Part shown: positions 43,405 through 51,631 of the stretch, piece by piece
How positions within the stretch are numbered: position 1 is the stretch's first letter
Layout: the number at the start of each line of letters is the position of its first letter
Origin: Archangium violaceum
Lineage (GTDB): Bacteria; Myxococcota; Myxococcia; Myxococcales; Myxococcaceae
Direction of reading: 5' to 3'
DNA: 64,000 nt
Assembly: GCF_016859125.1 (NCBI RefSeq)
Contig: NZ_CP069338.1
Coordinates: forward strand, 7,937,501-8,001,500
Made by a program: the position numbers and the translations under genes
Notes under the pieces: generated by a model
Database searches by the model: none
The model's input: only the letters and a program-made list of their open reading frames with translations
What the model was told of the DNA's origin: nothing

Positions 43405-43939
43405 GGACTTCAAACCACATTCCCAACTTCTGAAGCTTGTGTTATTCGGAGGGGCTACCAAGCCCCGACGGTCTATCTAGGCTCGCGCGTTGCGCTTGCT
43501 GTCGACTGTTGCTCTTGCTGTCGACTCCTCCTCCTAGTGGTGTAACGGGTCCGGGTGGTTTTCCACCCGGTACAAGCCCCTCCCGGGGGAGGGGCGCGGA
43601 AGCAGGAGGGGGACGGTCGAGTCATGCATCGCTGTGGAACCCAGGGTCCACCGCTCTGCCGACTATGAGGGAGGAAGTCGCGAAAATCCTGCGTCGGCCG
43701 CTGACTGTGCAGTGAGACGTCTTAGGAGATGTTTGAAGCACCCAGTCTCTCAGTTACCCCGCGCGGGGCTCCCTGCGTCTCCCCCGAAAGCACGCGCGGT
43801 AGGGGTGCCAGCCCTGGACCCGGATGCATCCGCACCCTGCCACGGACGTTCACGGACGTTCACGGCTATGTCCGGACGGTTCAGGGATGCATCGACATTC
43901 AGCGGGGAGAGGATAGGTAGATGTGTCCGCATGCCCTGA

Positions 43940-44010
43940 GCGAGCTCCACGTTCAGGGCAGACGGACGGACTCGCCTGGGGATTAAGCCAGTCCGTCCGC
44001 CGAGACGCCG
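43940..44010. repeat. Third copy of the palindromic repeat found in the primase gene
   Basis: On the plus strand the segment reads TTCAGGGCAGACGGACGGAC, then TCGCCTGGGG and GCCAGTCCGTCC, matching the reverse complement of copy B at 28291-28361. GGACGGACT and AGTCCGTCC can pair as a hairpin. It sits just inside the proposed right end of the element. Confidence 0.6.
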
Positions 44011-44070
44011 CTAGAGCGGACCCTGGGAAGTCGGGCGTTGCCAGTCTGCTGGCTTCCACCATGACGAACC

Positions 44071-44104
44071 GCCGCCATGTTGCCCCCAGTGTGCCCCTCC
44101 AGCG
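44071..44104. other. Proposed right attachment site (attR)
   Basis: This segment repeats the left site in the same orientation, with 19 identical bases (44081-44099). Read on the minus strand it again encodes LEGHTGG, but the following codons differ and run to a TAA at 43983. In the excised circle the integrase would end with this alternative tail of about 30 residues. Sequence to the right no longer resembles an integrase. Confidence 0.6.
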
Positions 44105-44215
44105 TGGATTCAGGGGGAACCAGGGGGCCGGGATAGGGCGGGATGAAAACCCGGGGAAAATAAGGCGGTGGAGGGTAAAGGCGCGTCCTGCTTGGGGCTT
44201 TTCCACCGCATTGAT

Positions 44216-44240
44216 CGGGTTCGAATCCCTCCATGGGCAC
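44216..44240 (+). other. tRNA 3'-end-like fragment
   Basis: GGGTTCGAATCCC followed by TCCATGGGCAC looks like the T-loop and acceptor strand of a tRNA, and a terminator follows directly. No matching 5' half exists upstream and the T-stem is only three base pairs, so it is not a working tRNA. It may be the relic of a tRNA gene cut by an insertion. Confidence 0.45.
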
Positions 44241-44253
44241 TCTGAAGAAGCCT

Positions 44254-44282
44254 CCAAGTCCCTGAGACTTGGGGACTTTTTT
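44254..44282 (+). terminator. Rho-independent terminator
   Basis: CCAAGTC-CCTGA-GACTTGG forms a 7-bp stem (44254-44272), shortly followed by a T-run (ACTTTTTTAG). An alternative stem AAGTCCC/GGGACTT abuts the T-run directly. It follows the tRNA-like fragment, as expected for an old tRNA terminator, and would also shield the kinase gene at 44415 from upstream transcription. Confidence 0.7.
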
Positions 44283-44414
44283 AGTTCCGAAGCACCCGTT
44301 TGCTGTCTCCATCTTCGACTCCTGCCTCGCCGCTGCATCAGGCGCCACGCTCGCCTCCTCCGCTTCCGCTTGGGGGACGCGGAATCTCCTCGACGTGACT
44401 CCGGGGAACAGGAG

Positions 44415-47400
44415 ATGTCGACCTGCGTTTCGAGTCATGATTGGCGTGCGCGCATGAGGCAAGCTGGCGATCACATCGGTCCATACAGGTTGGTGCGGCC
44501 GCTGGGCAGAGGCGGGATGGGCGAGGTCTTCACCGCGCTCCACGAGCGCATGAACCAGGTGGTTGCCCTCAAGCTCCTGTCTCCGGCTGCGGTCGCTGAT
44601 CCGCAACTCGTGGCTCGGTTCGTCCAGGAGGCGCGGGCCCTCGCGCAATTTCAGCACCCGGGCGTGGTCCGCATCCTCCATTGCGACCGCACGGAGGATG
44701 GCACGGCCTTCCTTGCAATGGAGCACCTTGAGGGGCTGTCGCTGCGCGAGTGGATGCGGGACCAGCAGGGGCCCGCGCCGAGCGAAGCCGCGCTTTCGCT
44801 GTGCCAACAGATCGCCGCAGTGATGGCCGACATCCACGCCAAGGGCATCGTTCACCGGGACCTGAAGCCGGAGAACGTGTTCCTGTGCCCCGATGCCGAG
44901 GTCCCACCGGGGTACCGCATCAAACTGCTGGATTTCGGCATTGCGAAGGTGCCACCGGAGGCGAATGCCCGGGGCGACACGCAGGTGCACACCGCGGCGC
45001 CCGTTTTCCTGGGCACGGCCATGTACATGGCCCCTGAGCAGTGCCGGAACGCCGCGGAGGTGGATGGCGGCGCGGACGTCTACGCCCTGGGGGTGCTGCT
45101 CTTCGAACTCCTCGCCGGTCGGCCGCCGTTCGTCTCTGACGACGCGGTCGATCTGATTTCGATGCACATCCGTGCTGAGCCGCCGCCGTTGCGCGAGCTG
45201 GCTACGGCCGTTCCGGGCGCGCTGTCCGCATTAGTCGCCTCCATGCTGGCCAAGGAGCCAGCGTCCCGTCCGACGATGCTCCGCTGCCGGGATATGCTCG
45301 GACGGCGACCCTGGCAGAACGAGCGGGATGAGTGTCCGGTGCCAGGGCTCGCGCCCTTCACCGAAGCACATGCCGAGCTGTTCTTCGGCCGTAAGACAGA
45401 GATCTCCACCGTCCTGAACCTTCTGGATGAGGCGCGGTCCGGCGAGCGCCGATGGGTGCAGGTCGAGGGACCGAGCGGCGTAGGGAAATCGTCGTTGGTA
45501 CAGGCTGGCGTCCTTCCGCGCTTGAAGGAGCGCGCCTCGCAGCTCGCTCCCGCCTGGAGGGTTGCGGTCCTTCGCCCGTCGTACGATCCGGTGCATCAAC
45601 TTGCCGTGGCCGTGCGTGATGCGCTCGCCGGAAGCGACTTCACCTTCTCGGCTCGGGAGTTGGAGCGCGCGCTGCGCGCGGATGTTTGTGCGCTCTCGGA
45701 GATGGTGAGGGCGCACACGCCTCCGCAGGGTCGTTTCCTGCTGGTGATCGAGCAGATGGAGGAGCTCGTTACGCTGGGGGGCGCGGATTGTTCAGAGATT
45801 GACGGGTGGGTGGAGACAGCACTCGCCGCGCCTGATTCACCCCTGCGGTTGCTCACGACGATTCGGAGCGACTTCATCCACCGGCTGGAGCAGATGCCGC
45901 GGATGGCGGCGCGGCTCAACCAGTCTGCGCGCTATCACCTCCGACCGATGGAGGAGGAGGCGCTGACGCAGGTCATCGAGGGAATGGCCCAGCGCGTCGG
46001 GCTGCGGCTCTCCGAGGGACTGTCGCTGCGTATGGTTCGCGACGCGAGGAGCGAAGGAAGTCAGCTCCTGCTGCTTGGCCAGGCTCTCCGCGCGTTGTGG
46101 TCTCTGCGCAGCGGCGGCCGGCTGACCCATGAGCGATACGAACAGCTCGGCGGAGTCGGCGGAGCCCTGGCGCAGCAGGCGGAACGGTTGCTCGACGGGC
46201 TCGGCTCCCAAGGACGCGAACGCGCGAAGTGGATTCTCCTGGACCTCGTGCAGGTCGGCCGCGGTGTCCCAGACACGCGGCGGCCCCGCACCCGGCGGGA
46301 GGTGCTCGAGGCCGGCGGGGGAGACGCGTTGTCGCTGGAGGTCTTGATGAGGCTCTCCGGCATGCGGACCGGGACTCGGGACGACGCGGAGGAGGGGCTT
46401 CGGCTCATCGTGCTCTCTGCCGGAGATGAGCCCGCGGAGCAGCGTGTGGACTTGATACACGAGTCGCTCCTGCTGCAGGTTCCATCACTCGCGGATTGGA
46501 TCGGGAGCGAGCGCGTCTTGCTCGAGCGGCAGGCGGAGCTGGAGATCGCCGCGCAATCGTGGGAGCACGCCGGGTGTCCGATGGAAGGGTTGCCTTCCGG
46601 CTCGTTGCTCGCGCACTACGGGGATGCGGCGGGTCTATCTTCGCGAAGCGGTCCCCCGGGCCGCAGGGTGAGCGAGCGTGCCTCCCGCTACCTCACCGCC
46701 GCGCGAAGTCTTGAGCTCCGTCGTGTCCGGCTCAGGTGGGGACTGGCGCTCGCGGCGATGGCCGCGGTGCTGGCCATCTCCTTCAGCGCGCTCAGCGCAT
46801 ACCGCGAGTGGCGGCGAGCTCAGGAGAATCTCCAGCGCATCGTCCTCGCCACGCACCAGTTCGTCTCCGACGCCGACTGGAAGCTCGGCAGGGTCGCTCA
46901 TACGCTCGAGGTGCGGCGGGCCATGCTGCACAAGATCGACGAGAACCTGGCGTCTCTCCCGCGCGCAGACCGTCAAATCCCCGAGGTTCGCGAGGCAATC
47001 ATCGCGACGAAGCATCGACGCGGGGACTTCGCCTTCCAGAACGAATCGCTCGCTCGGGCCGAAGGCTTCCTGGATGCCGCGGCTGTGGAGATCCAGAGGG
47101 GGCTGGACGCTCGACCGGAGGATGAGGAACTCAAGCTTCTCCGGGCGCTGAACCACTCCAAGTTTGGGAAGATCGCGCTGGCCCGGGGCCGGCTCGACGA
47201 GGCGCGCGGCCACTTCGCTGGTGCGCTCGCATTCCTGGATCGGCCGACGGACCACGTCGATGATGACTATCGGCGGACCCTGGCGACGAGCTATTCGGAG
47301 CAAGGAGAGCTCGACCTGGCGTTCGGAGCTGCCGGAGCTGTCGAGTGGTTCGCTCGAGCCGTCGCTCTGTTCGAAGAGAATGCCCGGAGTGGTGATGCTT

Positions 47401-47885
47401 ACGAGCAAGCACTCCTCGCCGAGGCGCTGTGCTGGCGCGCGGAGGCGTTCCATCGTGAGAGAAGACTCCCGGCGGCCGCGGCCGATCTCGAGCGCGCGCT
47501 CGGTATTGCTCGCAGGCTGAACGAAGTGGAGGCGGGAAACGAGTTCTTCCGGTGGATCCTCGCTCGCGCTTACCTCGGGTCGGCCTCGGTGGAGGCGGCT
47601 CGTGGTGGGCCTCAGGCGGACGACCGATATCGTGCGGCGGAGGAGCTGGGGCGGGGGCTCGTCCGCGGCGAGCGAACCAACAAGCGCTATGGCCTCGTCC
47701 TGGCCCAGACTCTGTGGGAGCACGAGGCGTTGCTGAGTGACCGGGGAGCGGCTGCGCAGGCCCGGTCACTGCACGACGAACGCTGTGGGTTGGTCAGAGC
47801 ATTCGTCGGGATGGATGGCGAGGACCACCGGTTTGACCGGCTCGTCTGCCCTGGGTCCCCCGTCCCTCAAGGAACCGGCCAGTGA
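44415..47885 (+). CDS. Ser/Thr kinase fused to a STAND-like NTPase and TPR-like repeats
   Basis: The protein, about 1156 residues, begins with a full kinase: LGRGGMGEVFTALH, VALKLL, VHRDLKPEN near 148, LLDFGIAK near 173 and MYMAPEQ. A P-loop NTPase follows from about 320: FFGRKTEISTVLNLL, Walker A GPSGVGKSS near 351, Walker B-like RFLLVIEQMEEL. A membrane helix lies near 773-795 and TPR-like helical repeats fill the rest. Kinase-STAND-repeat proteins occur in signalling and in immune-type systems. Starts at 44415 (AGGAG directly before) or 44454 are both possible. It is the first gene of the right-hand defence island. Confidence 0.85.
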   Translation: MSTCVSSHDWRARMRQAGDHIGPYRLVRPLGRGGMGEVFTALHERMNQVVALKLLSPAAVADPQLVARFVQEARALAQFQHPGVVRILHCDRTEDGTAFLAMEHLEGLSLREWMRDQQGPAPSEAALSLCQQIAAVMADIHAKGIVHRDLKPENVFLCPDAEVPPGYRIKLLDFGIAKVPPEANARGDTQVHTAAPVFLGTAMYMAPEQCRNAAEVDGGADVYALGVLLFELLAGRPPFVSDDAVDLISMHIRAEPPPLRELATAVPGALSALVASMLAKEPASRPTMLRCRDMLGRRPWQNERDECPVPGLAPFTEAHAELFFGRKTEISTVLNLLDEARSGERRWVQVEGPSGVGKSSLVQAGVLPRLKERASQLAPAWRVAVLRPSYDPVHQLAVAVRDALAGSDFTFSARELERALRADVCALSEMVRAHTPPQGRFLLVIEQMEELVTLGGADCSEIDGWVETALAAPDSPLRLLTTIRSDFIHRLEQMPRMAARLNQSARYHLRPMEEEALTQVIEGMAQRVGLRLSEGLSLRMVRDARSEGSQLLLLGQALRALWSLRSGGRLTHERYEQLGGVGGALAQQAERLLDGLGSQGRERAKWILLDLVQVGRGVPDTRRPRTRREVLEAGGGDALSLEVLMRLSGMRTGTRDDAEEGLRLIVLSAGDEPAEQRVDLIHESLLLQVPSLADWIGSERVLLERQAELEIAAQSWEHAGCPMEGLPSGSLLAHYGDAAGLSSRSGPPGRRVSERASRYLTAARSLELRRVRLRWGLALAAMAAVLAISFSALSAYREWRRAQENLQRIVLATHQFVSDADWKLGRVAHTLEVRRAMLHKIDENLASLPRADRQIPEVREAIIATKHRRGDFAFQNESLARAEGFLDAAAVEIQRGLDARPEDEELKLLRALNHSKFGKIALARGRLDEARGHFAGALAFLDRPTDHVDDDYRRTLATSYSEQGELDLAFGAAGAVEWFARAVALFEENARSGDAYEQALLAEALCWRAEAFHRERRLPAAAADLERALGIARRLNEVEAGNEFFRWILARAYLGSASVEAARGGPQADDRYRAAEELGRGLVRGERTNKRYGLVLAQTLWEHEALLSDRGAAAQARSLHDERCGLVRAFVGMDGEDHRFDRLVCPGSPVPQGTGQ

Positions 47886-48022
47886 TGTGAGTTCATAGGG
47901 GACTTTGTGCGCTGGAGCCCTGGGGCTACCCCGTTCAAGCCCCTGGCGTGTCGTTGAGCTGGCGCTCGCGAAAAAAAAGTCCGACCCCGCGCGCGATCCG
48001 TCCGCGAATGGCGTCCTAGGGA

Positions 48023-48958
48023 ATGGAGCCGGAATCCCAACGGATGAACACGGACATGATCGACGCCCACCTGATTGCTCGCGAGGAAACATCGCGTGCA
48101 CCGCGGTTGCCCGCGCGAAGGGCGCTGTGGAAGGGTCGCCTGGGGATGAGCCGCAATGCGTTGTCGAAGGTGGCTGTAGAGGAGTTGATCCGCCGAGCCC
48201 GCGGGGGGGACAAGGCCGCGCTGGAGGAGCTCTTCCGGCGCTACCAACGCAAGTTGGTGAACTGGGCCGCGCGGAGCGCTCCTCAGCCGCCACCGGGTGG
48301 AGCGCGTGCCTCGGACATCGCGCAGGACACGGCGCTGCGCGCGTTCGACAAGTTCTCCTCGTTCAGTGGAACGACGGAGGCCGAGCTGCTGGCGTGGCTC
48401 AAGCGCATCCTCGCCAACCAGGCCGTGCAGTTGGTCCGGGGAGCGCGGCGGAAGAAGCGCTCCGCAGGCAGCACCGTGCCGCTGGACAGCGTTGAGGCCG
48501 AGGCAACCCCTTCCCACGGGAAGAGTCCGAACCAGGTCATTTTCGAGCGGGAAGCATGGCGCCAGCTCCTCATCTACCTCTATGAGCTCCCCGAGGCGCA
48601 GCAGGAGGCCATCAAGCTCTGTCACCTGGACGAGCTCCCGGTCGCGGATGTGGCGCGCCGGATGGGGAAGACGCAAGCGTCGGTGGCGGGGTTGCTCCTG
48701 CGGGGCCTGCGGACCTTGAGGGCTCGAATGCAGGAGGGCGCTGCCGGCGCCACCTCGGACGCGACGTGGGCAGCGCTGCTGACGTACCTGCAGAAGCGCG
48801 ATGCCGGGGAGAAGGTGGACCCGGATGCTTTCATCGCGGCCTACCCGGACTGCGCCGACGAGTTGCGGGCGAAGCTGGAGTTGCTGGGTCGCATCCGCGA
48901 TCTGCGTCCGAAGCCCCCCCCGGCGGCGCGGGCGGGTCAACGGACGAAGAAGACATGA
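48023..48958 (+). CDS. ECF-like RNA polymerase sigma factor
   Basis: The protein shows sigma region 2 (LEELFRRYQRKLVNWAARSA, then ASDIAQDTALRAFDKF with LAWLKRILANQAVQLVR) and region 4 (LPEAQQEAIKLCHLDELPVA, then DVARRMGKTQASVAGLLLRG). A C-terminal extension (DPDAFIAAYPDCADELRAKL) is typical of sigma factors paired with Ser/Thr kinases. The start could be 48023 (311 aa) or 48146 (270 aa), the latter directly before the conserved part. The stop overlaps the kinase start (ATGA), so sigma factor and kinase are coupled. Confidence 0.83.
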   Translation: MEPESQRMNTDMIDAHLIAREETSRAPRLPARRALWKGRLGMSRNALSKVAVEELIRRARGGDKAALEELFRRYQRKLVNWAARSAPQPPPGGARASDIAQDTALRAFDKFSSFSGTTEAELLAWLKRILANQAVQLVRGARRKKRSAGSTVPLDSVEAEATPSHGKSPNQVIFEREAWRQLLIYLYELPEAQQEAIKLCHLDELPVADVARRMGKTQASVAGLLLRGLRTLRARMQEGAAGATSDATWAALLTYLQKRDAGEKVDPDAFIAAYPDCADELRAKLELLGRIRDLRPKPPPAARAGQRTKKT

Positions 48959-49827
48959 CGAGGAGCGTGGCGATGCGTGTTGGAGAATACGTCCTTGCCC
49001 ACCGGGTGGCGTCCGGAGCCACGTGCGATGTGTATCAGGGGTACCACGCGGTCACCGGGCAAGCCGTGGCGGTGAAGATACTCTCCCCCAGCCTCTGCTC
49101 GGACGAGGAGGTGGGAGGGCGCTTCCTCAATGAAGCGCAGGCGCTCCAGCAGCTGCGTCACGAGCACCTGGTCCAGGCCGTCACTTCGGGAGTTCTACCT
49201 ACAGGACAGCCCTTCCTCGTCTTGGAGTGGCTTCCCGGAGATCTGCATCGACTACTCAAGCGCGCCGGAGGCCAGCTCCCGGTCCAGGCCGCCACCCGTG
49301 TCGCCGCGCAGCTCGGCGCCGCGCTTACGTTCCTGCATGACTCCCGGATCTTCCACCGCGACCTGAAGCCGGCCAACATCCTGGTGGCCACCGATAACCT
49401 CGCGATCATCGAGGTCAAGCTCGCGGATCTCGGACTGGCCAAGATCCCGCGCGAGGAGGGCCATGAAGGGGAAAAGGGGCTCGCGGCCTCTGCCATTTCG
49501 ACGGCCAAGCGTGCCCTCCTCGGAACGTGGGACTACATGGCCCCGGAGCAGTGGGTGCAATCCAAGACCGTGGGTGGCCCCGCGGATGTGTACGCGCTTG
49601 GCATTCTCCTGTTCCAGATGTTGGCGGGCAGGCTGCCATTCGTCGCCGAGCAGCAGAAAGATCTGATGTACCTGCACCTCTTGGAGAAGCCCCCACTCGA
49701 GCTGCTGGAGGGCCTGGCTCCCCAGGCTACTCGCGACCTGATTGCGGGAATGCTGCGCAAGAAACCGCTGGAGCGACCGGCAATGCGCGAGGTCGCTCGG
49801 CGGCTGGCGGACACACCTCTCATGTAG
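48955..49827 (+). CDS. Small Ser/Thr protein kinase coupled to the sigma factor
   Basis: This 290-residue stand-alone kinase has VAVKILSPSL, IFHRDLKPANIL near 121-132 and WDYMAPEQW. The metal-binding DFG is replaced by DLG (LADLGLAK), which is compatible with activity in this family. No membrane segment or sensor domain follows. It is encoded 39 bases before the SAVED gene, so kinase and CBASS-like genes may be one transcript. It could phosphorylate the sigma factor or one of the defence proteins. Confidence 0.88.
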   Translation: MTRSVAMRVGEYVLAHRVASGATCDVYQGYHAVTGQAVAVKILSPSLCSDEEVGGRFLNEAQALQQLRHEHLVQAVTSGVLPTGQPFLVLEWLPGDLHRLLKRAGGQLPVQAATRVAAQLGAALTFLHDSRIFHRDLKPANILVATDNLAIIEVKLADLGLAKIPREEGHEGEKGLAASAISTAKRALLGTWDYMAPEQWVQSKTVGGPADVYALGILLFQMLAGRLPFVAEQQKDLMYLHLLEKPPLELLEGLAPQATRDLIAGMLRKKPLERPAMREVARRLADTPLM

Positions 49828-49866
49828 CCCGGACTCCTCGGGTCTCCACACTTCAGCCTGGATGAC

Positions 49867-51594
49867 ATGAACACGATACATGCCGTGCTTTGCCTCGATG
49901 TGGATGCTCCCGTCGCGGACGACGACATCCTGCCCCTTCTTCCTCCGGCACGGAGGGAGCTGAAATTCCTGCGCCTGAGCACCTTCGCTACCCAGGGGCC
50001 GAAAGGAAAGCGACCAACGTCCAGCCCTGTGGACTGGATCGCGCTCGCGAACGCCGTATCCCGGCTGGCGGGCGAGGCGCTCGCGCTCCGGGACTCATCC
50101 TCCACGCCCGTGGAGTTCTTCGTTGTGGGCCTGGCGCCGTTGCCGCTCTTCGTTCTCCTGGGGGCTGAGCTTTCTGCGTGGGCGAAACCCCAGACGTTCC
50201 TCAACGTTCGAAAGGACACCACGTGGGATGTCCTGAGGCTGGATGACAAGCGCCCGAGTGGGGTTCGCTACTTCGACACGGTGGTCGGGCTGAGTGATGT
50301 GCCTTCGGAGGCAAACGGCCTAGTGGGGGTCTTCATCTCAACCCAAGCCATGCTGCCGCGCGACGCCGTACGTGACTTCTTGAGGGCGCAGGGGAATGGG
50401 ATCGCCGGCGTGGTCGAATGCCGGAACAGCACCAGCACGCCAGTGGATGCCGCCCATGCACCCGTGATCGCGGAGGAGCTGGCGCAGGTGCTGGCCGCCA
50501 CCCGGCGCACGTATCCCAATCACTCGGGCCTGGCGCTCTTCGTCTCGGGACCGGCGTCGCTCGCGTTCATGGCGGGTCGGGCCTTCAACCCGAGGGCGAT
50601 GGGGAGGGCGTGGGTGGCCAGCTATGCACCGCCCGGATACGAGCTGGCGTTCACCTTGCCATGGAAGCCCGTATCGCGGGTGGAGTTGCGCCGTGGACCG
50701 AAGCAGGAGCAGGCGCGTCAGAAGGTCCTGCTGGCGGTGTTGGCGGGCGTCCGGACATTGAAGAACACCCTCAAGCGTGAGGATCTCCCGCCGTTCCTTG
50801 CTCCGTCCGAGGGAGAGAAACTCCTGGCGCGTCTCCACCAACTGGAGATCGCCGATGAACCAGAGGGGGATGAGACGCGCTTGAGCGTCGGACAGCGGCG
50901 GCTGACTTTCGGGCGCGGGCTGCTCGAAGGCATGCGCCAGCTGGACGAGCACCACCGGGAGCTCCTGGCCTTGCAGTATCTGCTGCATGAGCTCTTCCAC
51001 TTCGACCAGGATCTGACCTCCCAGAACTACCGTGGCGTCGGACGCGGGGGCTTCGCCTTGGAGGAGGTGGATTATTGGGCGGACACCCTGGCGATCGGCA
51101 CGCTGGCGCGCTGGCGGATGCGAGAGGGGGGCCCACAACTCCAGCGCGAGCCTGGAAGGGTTCTCGCCGAAGAGATCGACGTGAGCCTGCGGGGCATCGA
51201 GACCTTCGATCGTATGGAGAGCGGCGATCGCATGGGAGAATTGCTGGAGCGGCGTTTGCGGCGCTACCTCATCTGGGCGCTCCAGCTCGCACGCGCCAGG
51301 ACGCTTCGCCCCGATACGGACATCTGGAAGGTGCTTGGAGAGCGTCTGATTGTCGAGTTGGCCCCTCTCCGAGGAAGCTTTGACAACGTGCACGACAAGG
51401 TCGTCGTCGAGGCGCTTCCCGATACCGAAATGTTCGTGGTCTGGGGAAAACGTCTGATGCGATTGCAGCGACGACCCGCGTTCGATCCCGCGGCCCTCGT
51501 GGACGTCGTGCGGACGTTCGATCAGCGCTTGCTTCGCACGAGGATGGAATACGTGGCGGAGGAGGAGCGCGCGGTGCTGACCCCGTGGGTTTGA
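49867..51594 (+). CDS. SAVED-domain protein fused to an HExxH metallopeptidase-like domain
   Basis: The 575-residue protein has a SAVED-like cyclic-nucleotide sensor in about residues 50-270: VEFFVVGLAPLPLFVLLGAE, SGLALFVSGPASLAFMAG and ELAFTLPW. In the C-terminal half LLHELFHFDQD supplies an HExxH zinc motif (His374, Glu375, His378). Downstream, ALEEVDYWADTL offers the third ligand Glu399/400, the gluzincin pattern. Known CBASS SAVED effectors mostly carry nucleases (Cap4, Cap5); Lon-SAVED (CalpL) belongs to type III CRISPR. A gluzincin-like SAVED protein is not one I know. It probably is the effector of the following nucleotidyltransferases. The sequence between residues 280 and 370 is unassigned. 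Confidence 0.75.
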   Translation: MNTIHAVLCLDVDAPVADDDILPLLPPARRELKFLRLSTFATQGPKGKRPTSSPVDWIALANAVSRLAGEALALRDSSSTPVEFFVVGLAPLPLFVLLGAELSAWAKPQTFLNVRKDTTWDVLRLDDKRPSGVRYFDTVVGLSDVPSEANGLVGVFISTQAMLPRDAVRDFLRAQGNGIAGVVECRNSTSTPVDAAHAPVIAEELAQVLAATRRTYPNHSGLALFVSGPASLAFMAGRAFNPRAMGRAWVASYAPPGYELAFTLPWKPVSRVELRRGPKQEQARQKVLLAVLAGVRTLKNTLKREDLPPFLAPSEGEKLLARLHQLEIADEPEGDETRLSVGQRRLTFGRGLLEGMRQLDEHHRELLALQYLLHELFHFDQDLTSQNYRGVGRGGFALEEVDYWADTLAIGTLARWRMREGGPQLQREPGRVLAEEIDVSLRGIETFDRMESGDRMGELLERRLRRYLIWALQLARARTLRPDTDIWKVLGERLIVELAPLRGSFDNVHDKVVVEALPDTEMFVVWGKRLMRLQRRPAFDPAALVDVVRTFDQRLLRTRMEYVAEEERAVLTPWV

Positions 51595-51631
51595 CCGGGA
51601 TGCGAGGACCTTGCGTAACGGTGATACTCAC

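Larger units (their letters stand above)
41583..44070. other. Gene-poor right end of the element
   Basis: No complete gene is convincing over about 2.5 kb. On the minus strand 41950-42126 encodes a helical fragment (MNSKTVSDFRELFNDAQSEL, then SMAKFEGQLDAQQSETRALG) that degenerates. At 42150 a short beta-propeller fragment is seen. From 43150 to 44010 there are tandem, inverted and dispersed repeats. The region looks like decayed cargo plus element-end signals. Confidence 0.5.

Noticed and set aside
25201-44104. tRNA-Leu 3' end duplicated at the right end of the element
   Set aside because: I found no second copy of the tRNA-Leu 3' sequence; the direct repeat lies 40 bases beyond the tRNA, inside the integrase gene.
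44150-44240. Possible complete tRNA or tmRNA
   Set aside because: Only a T-loop and acceptor-like 3' strand fit; no matching 5' acceptor strand, D-arm or anticodon arm is present.
46635-47723. A 362-codon open frame on the minus strand
   Set aside because: It is antisense to the C-terminal part of the kinase-NTPase-TPR gene and shows no family features.
49867-51594. JAB/Cap3-type isopeptidase within the SAVED protein
   Set aside because: The motif is HExxH with a downstream Glu, not the JAMM arrangement of a distant Glu followed by HxHx10D.
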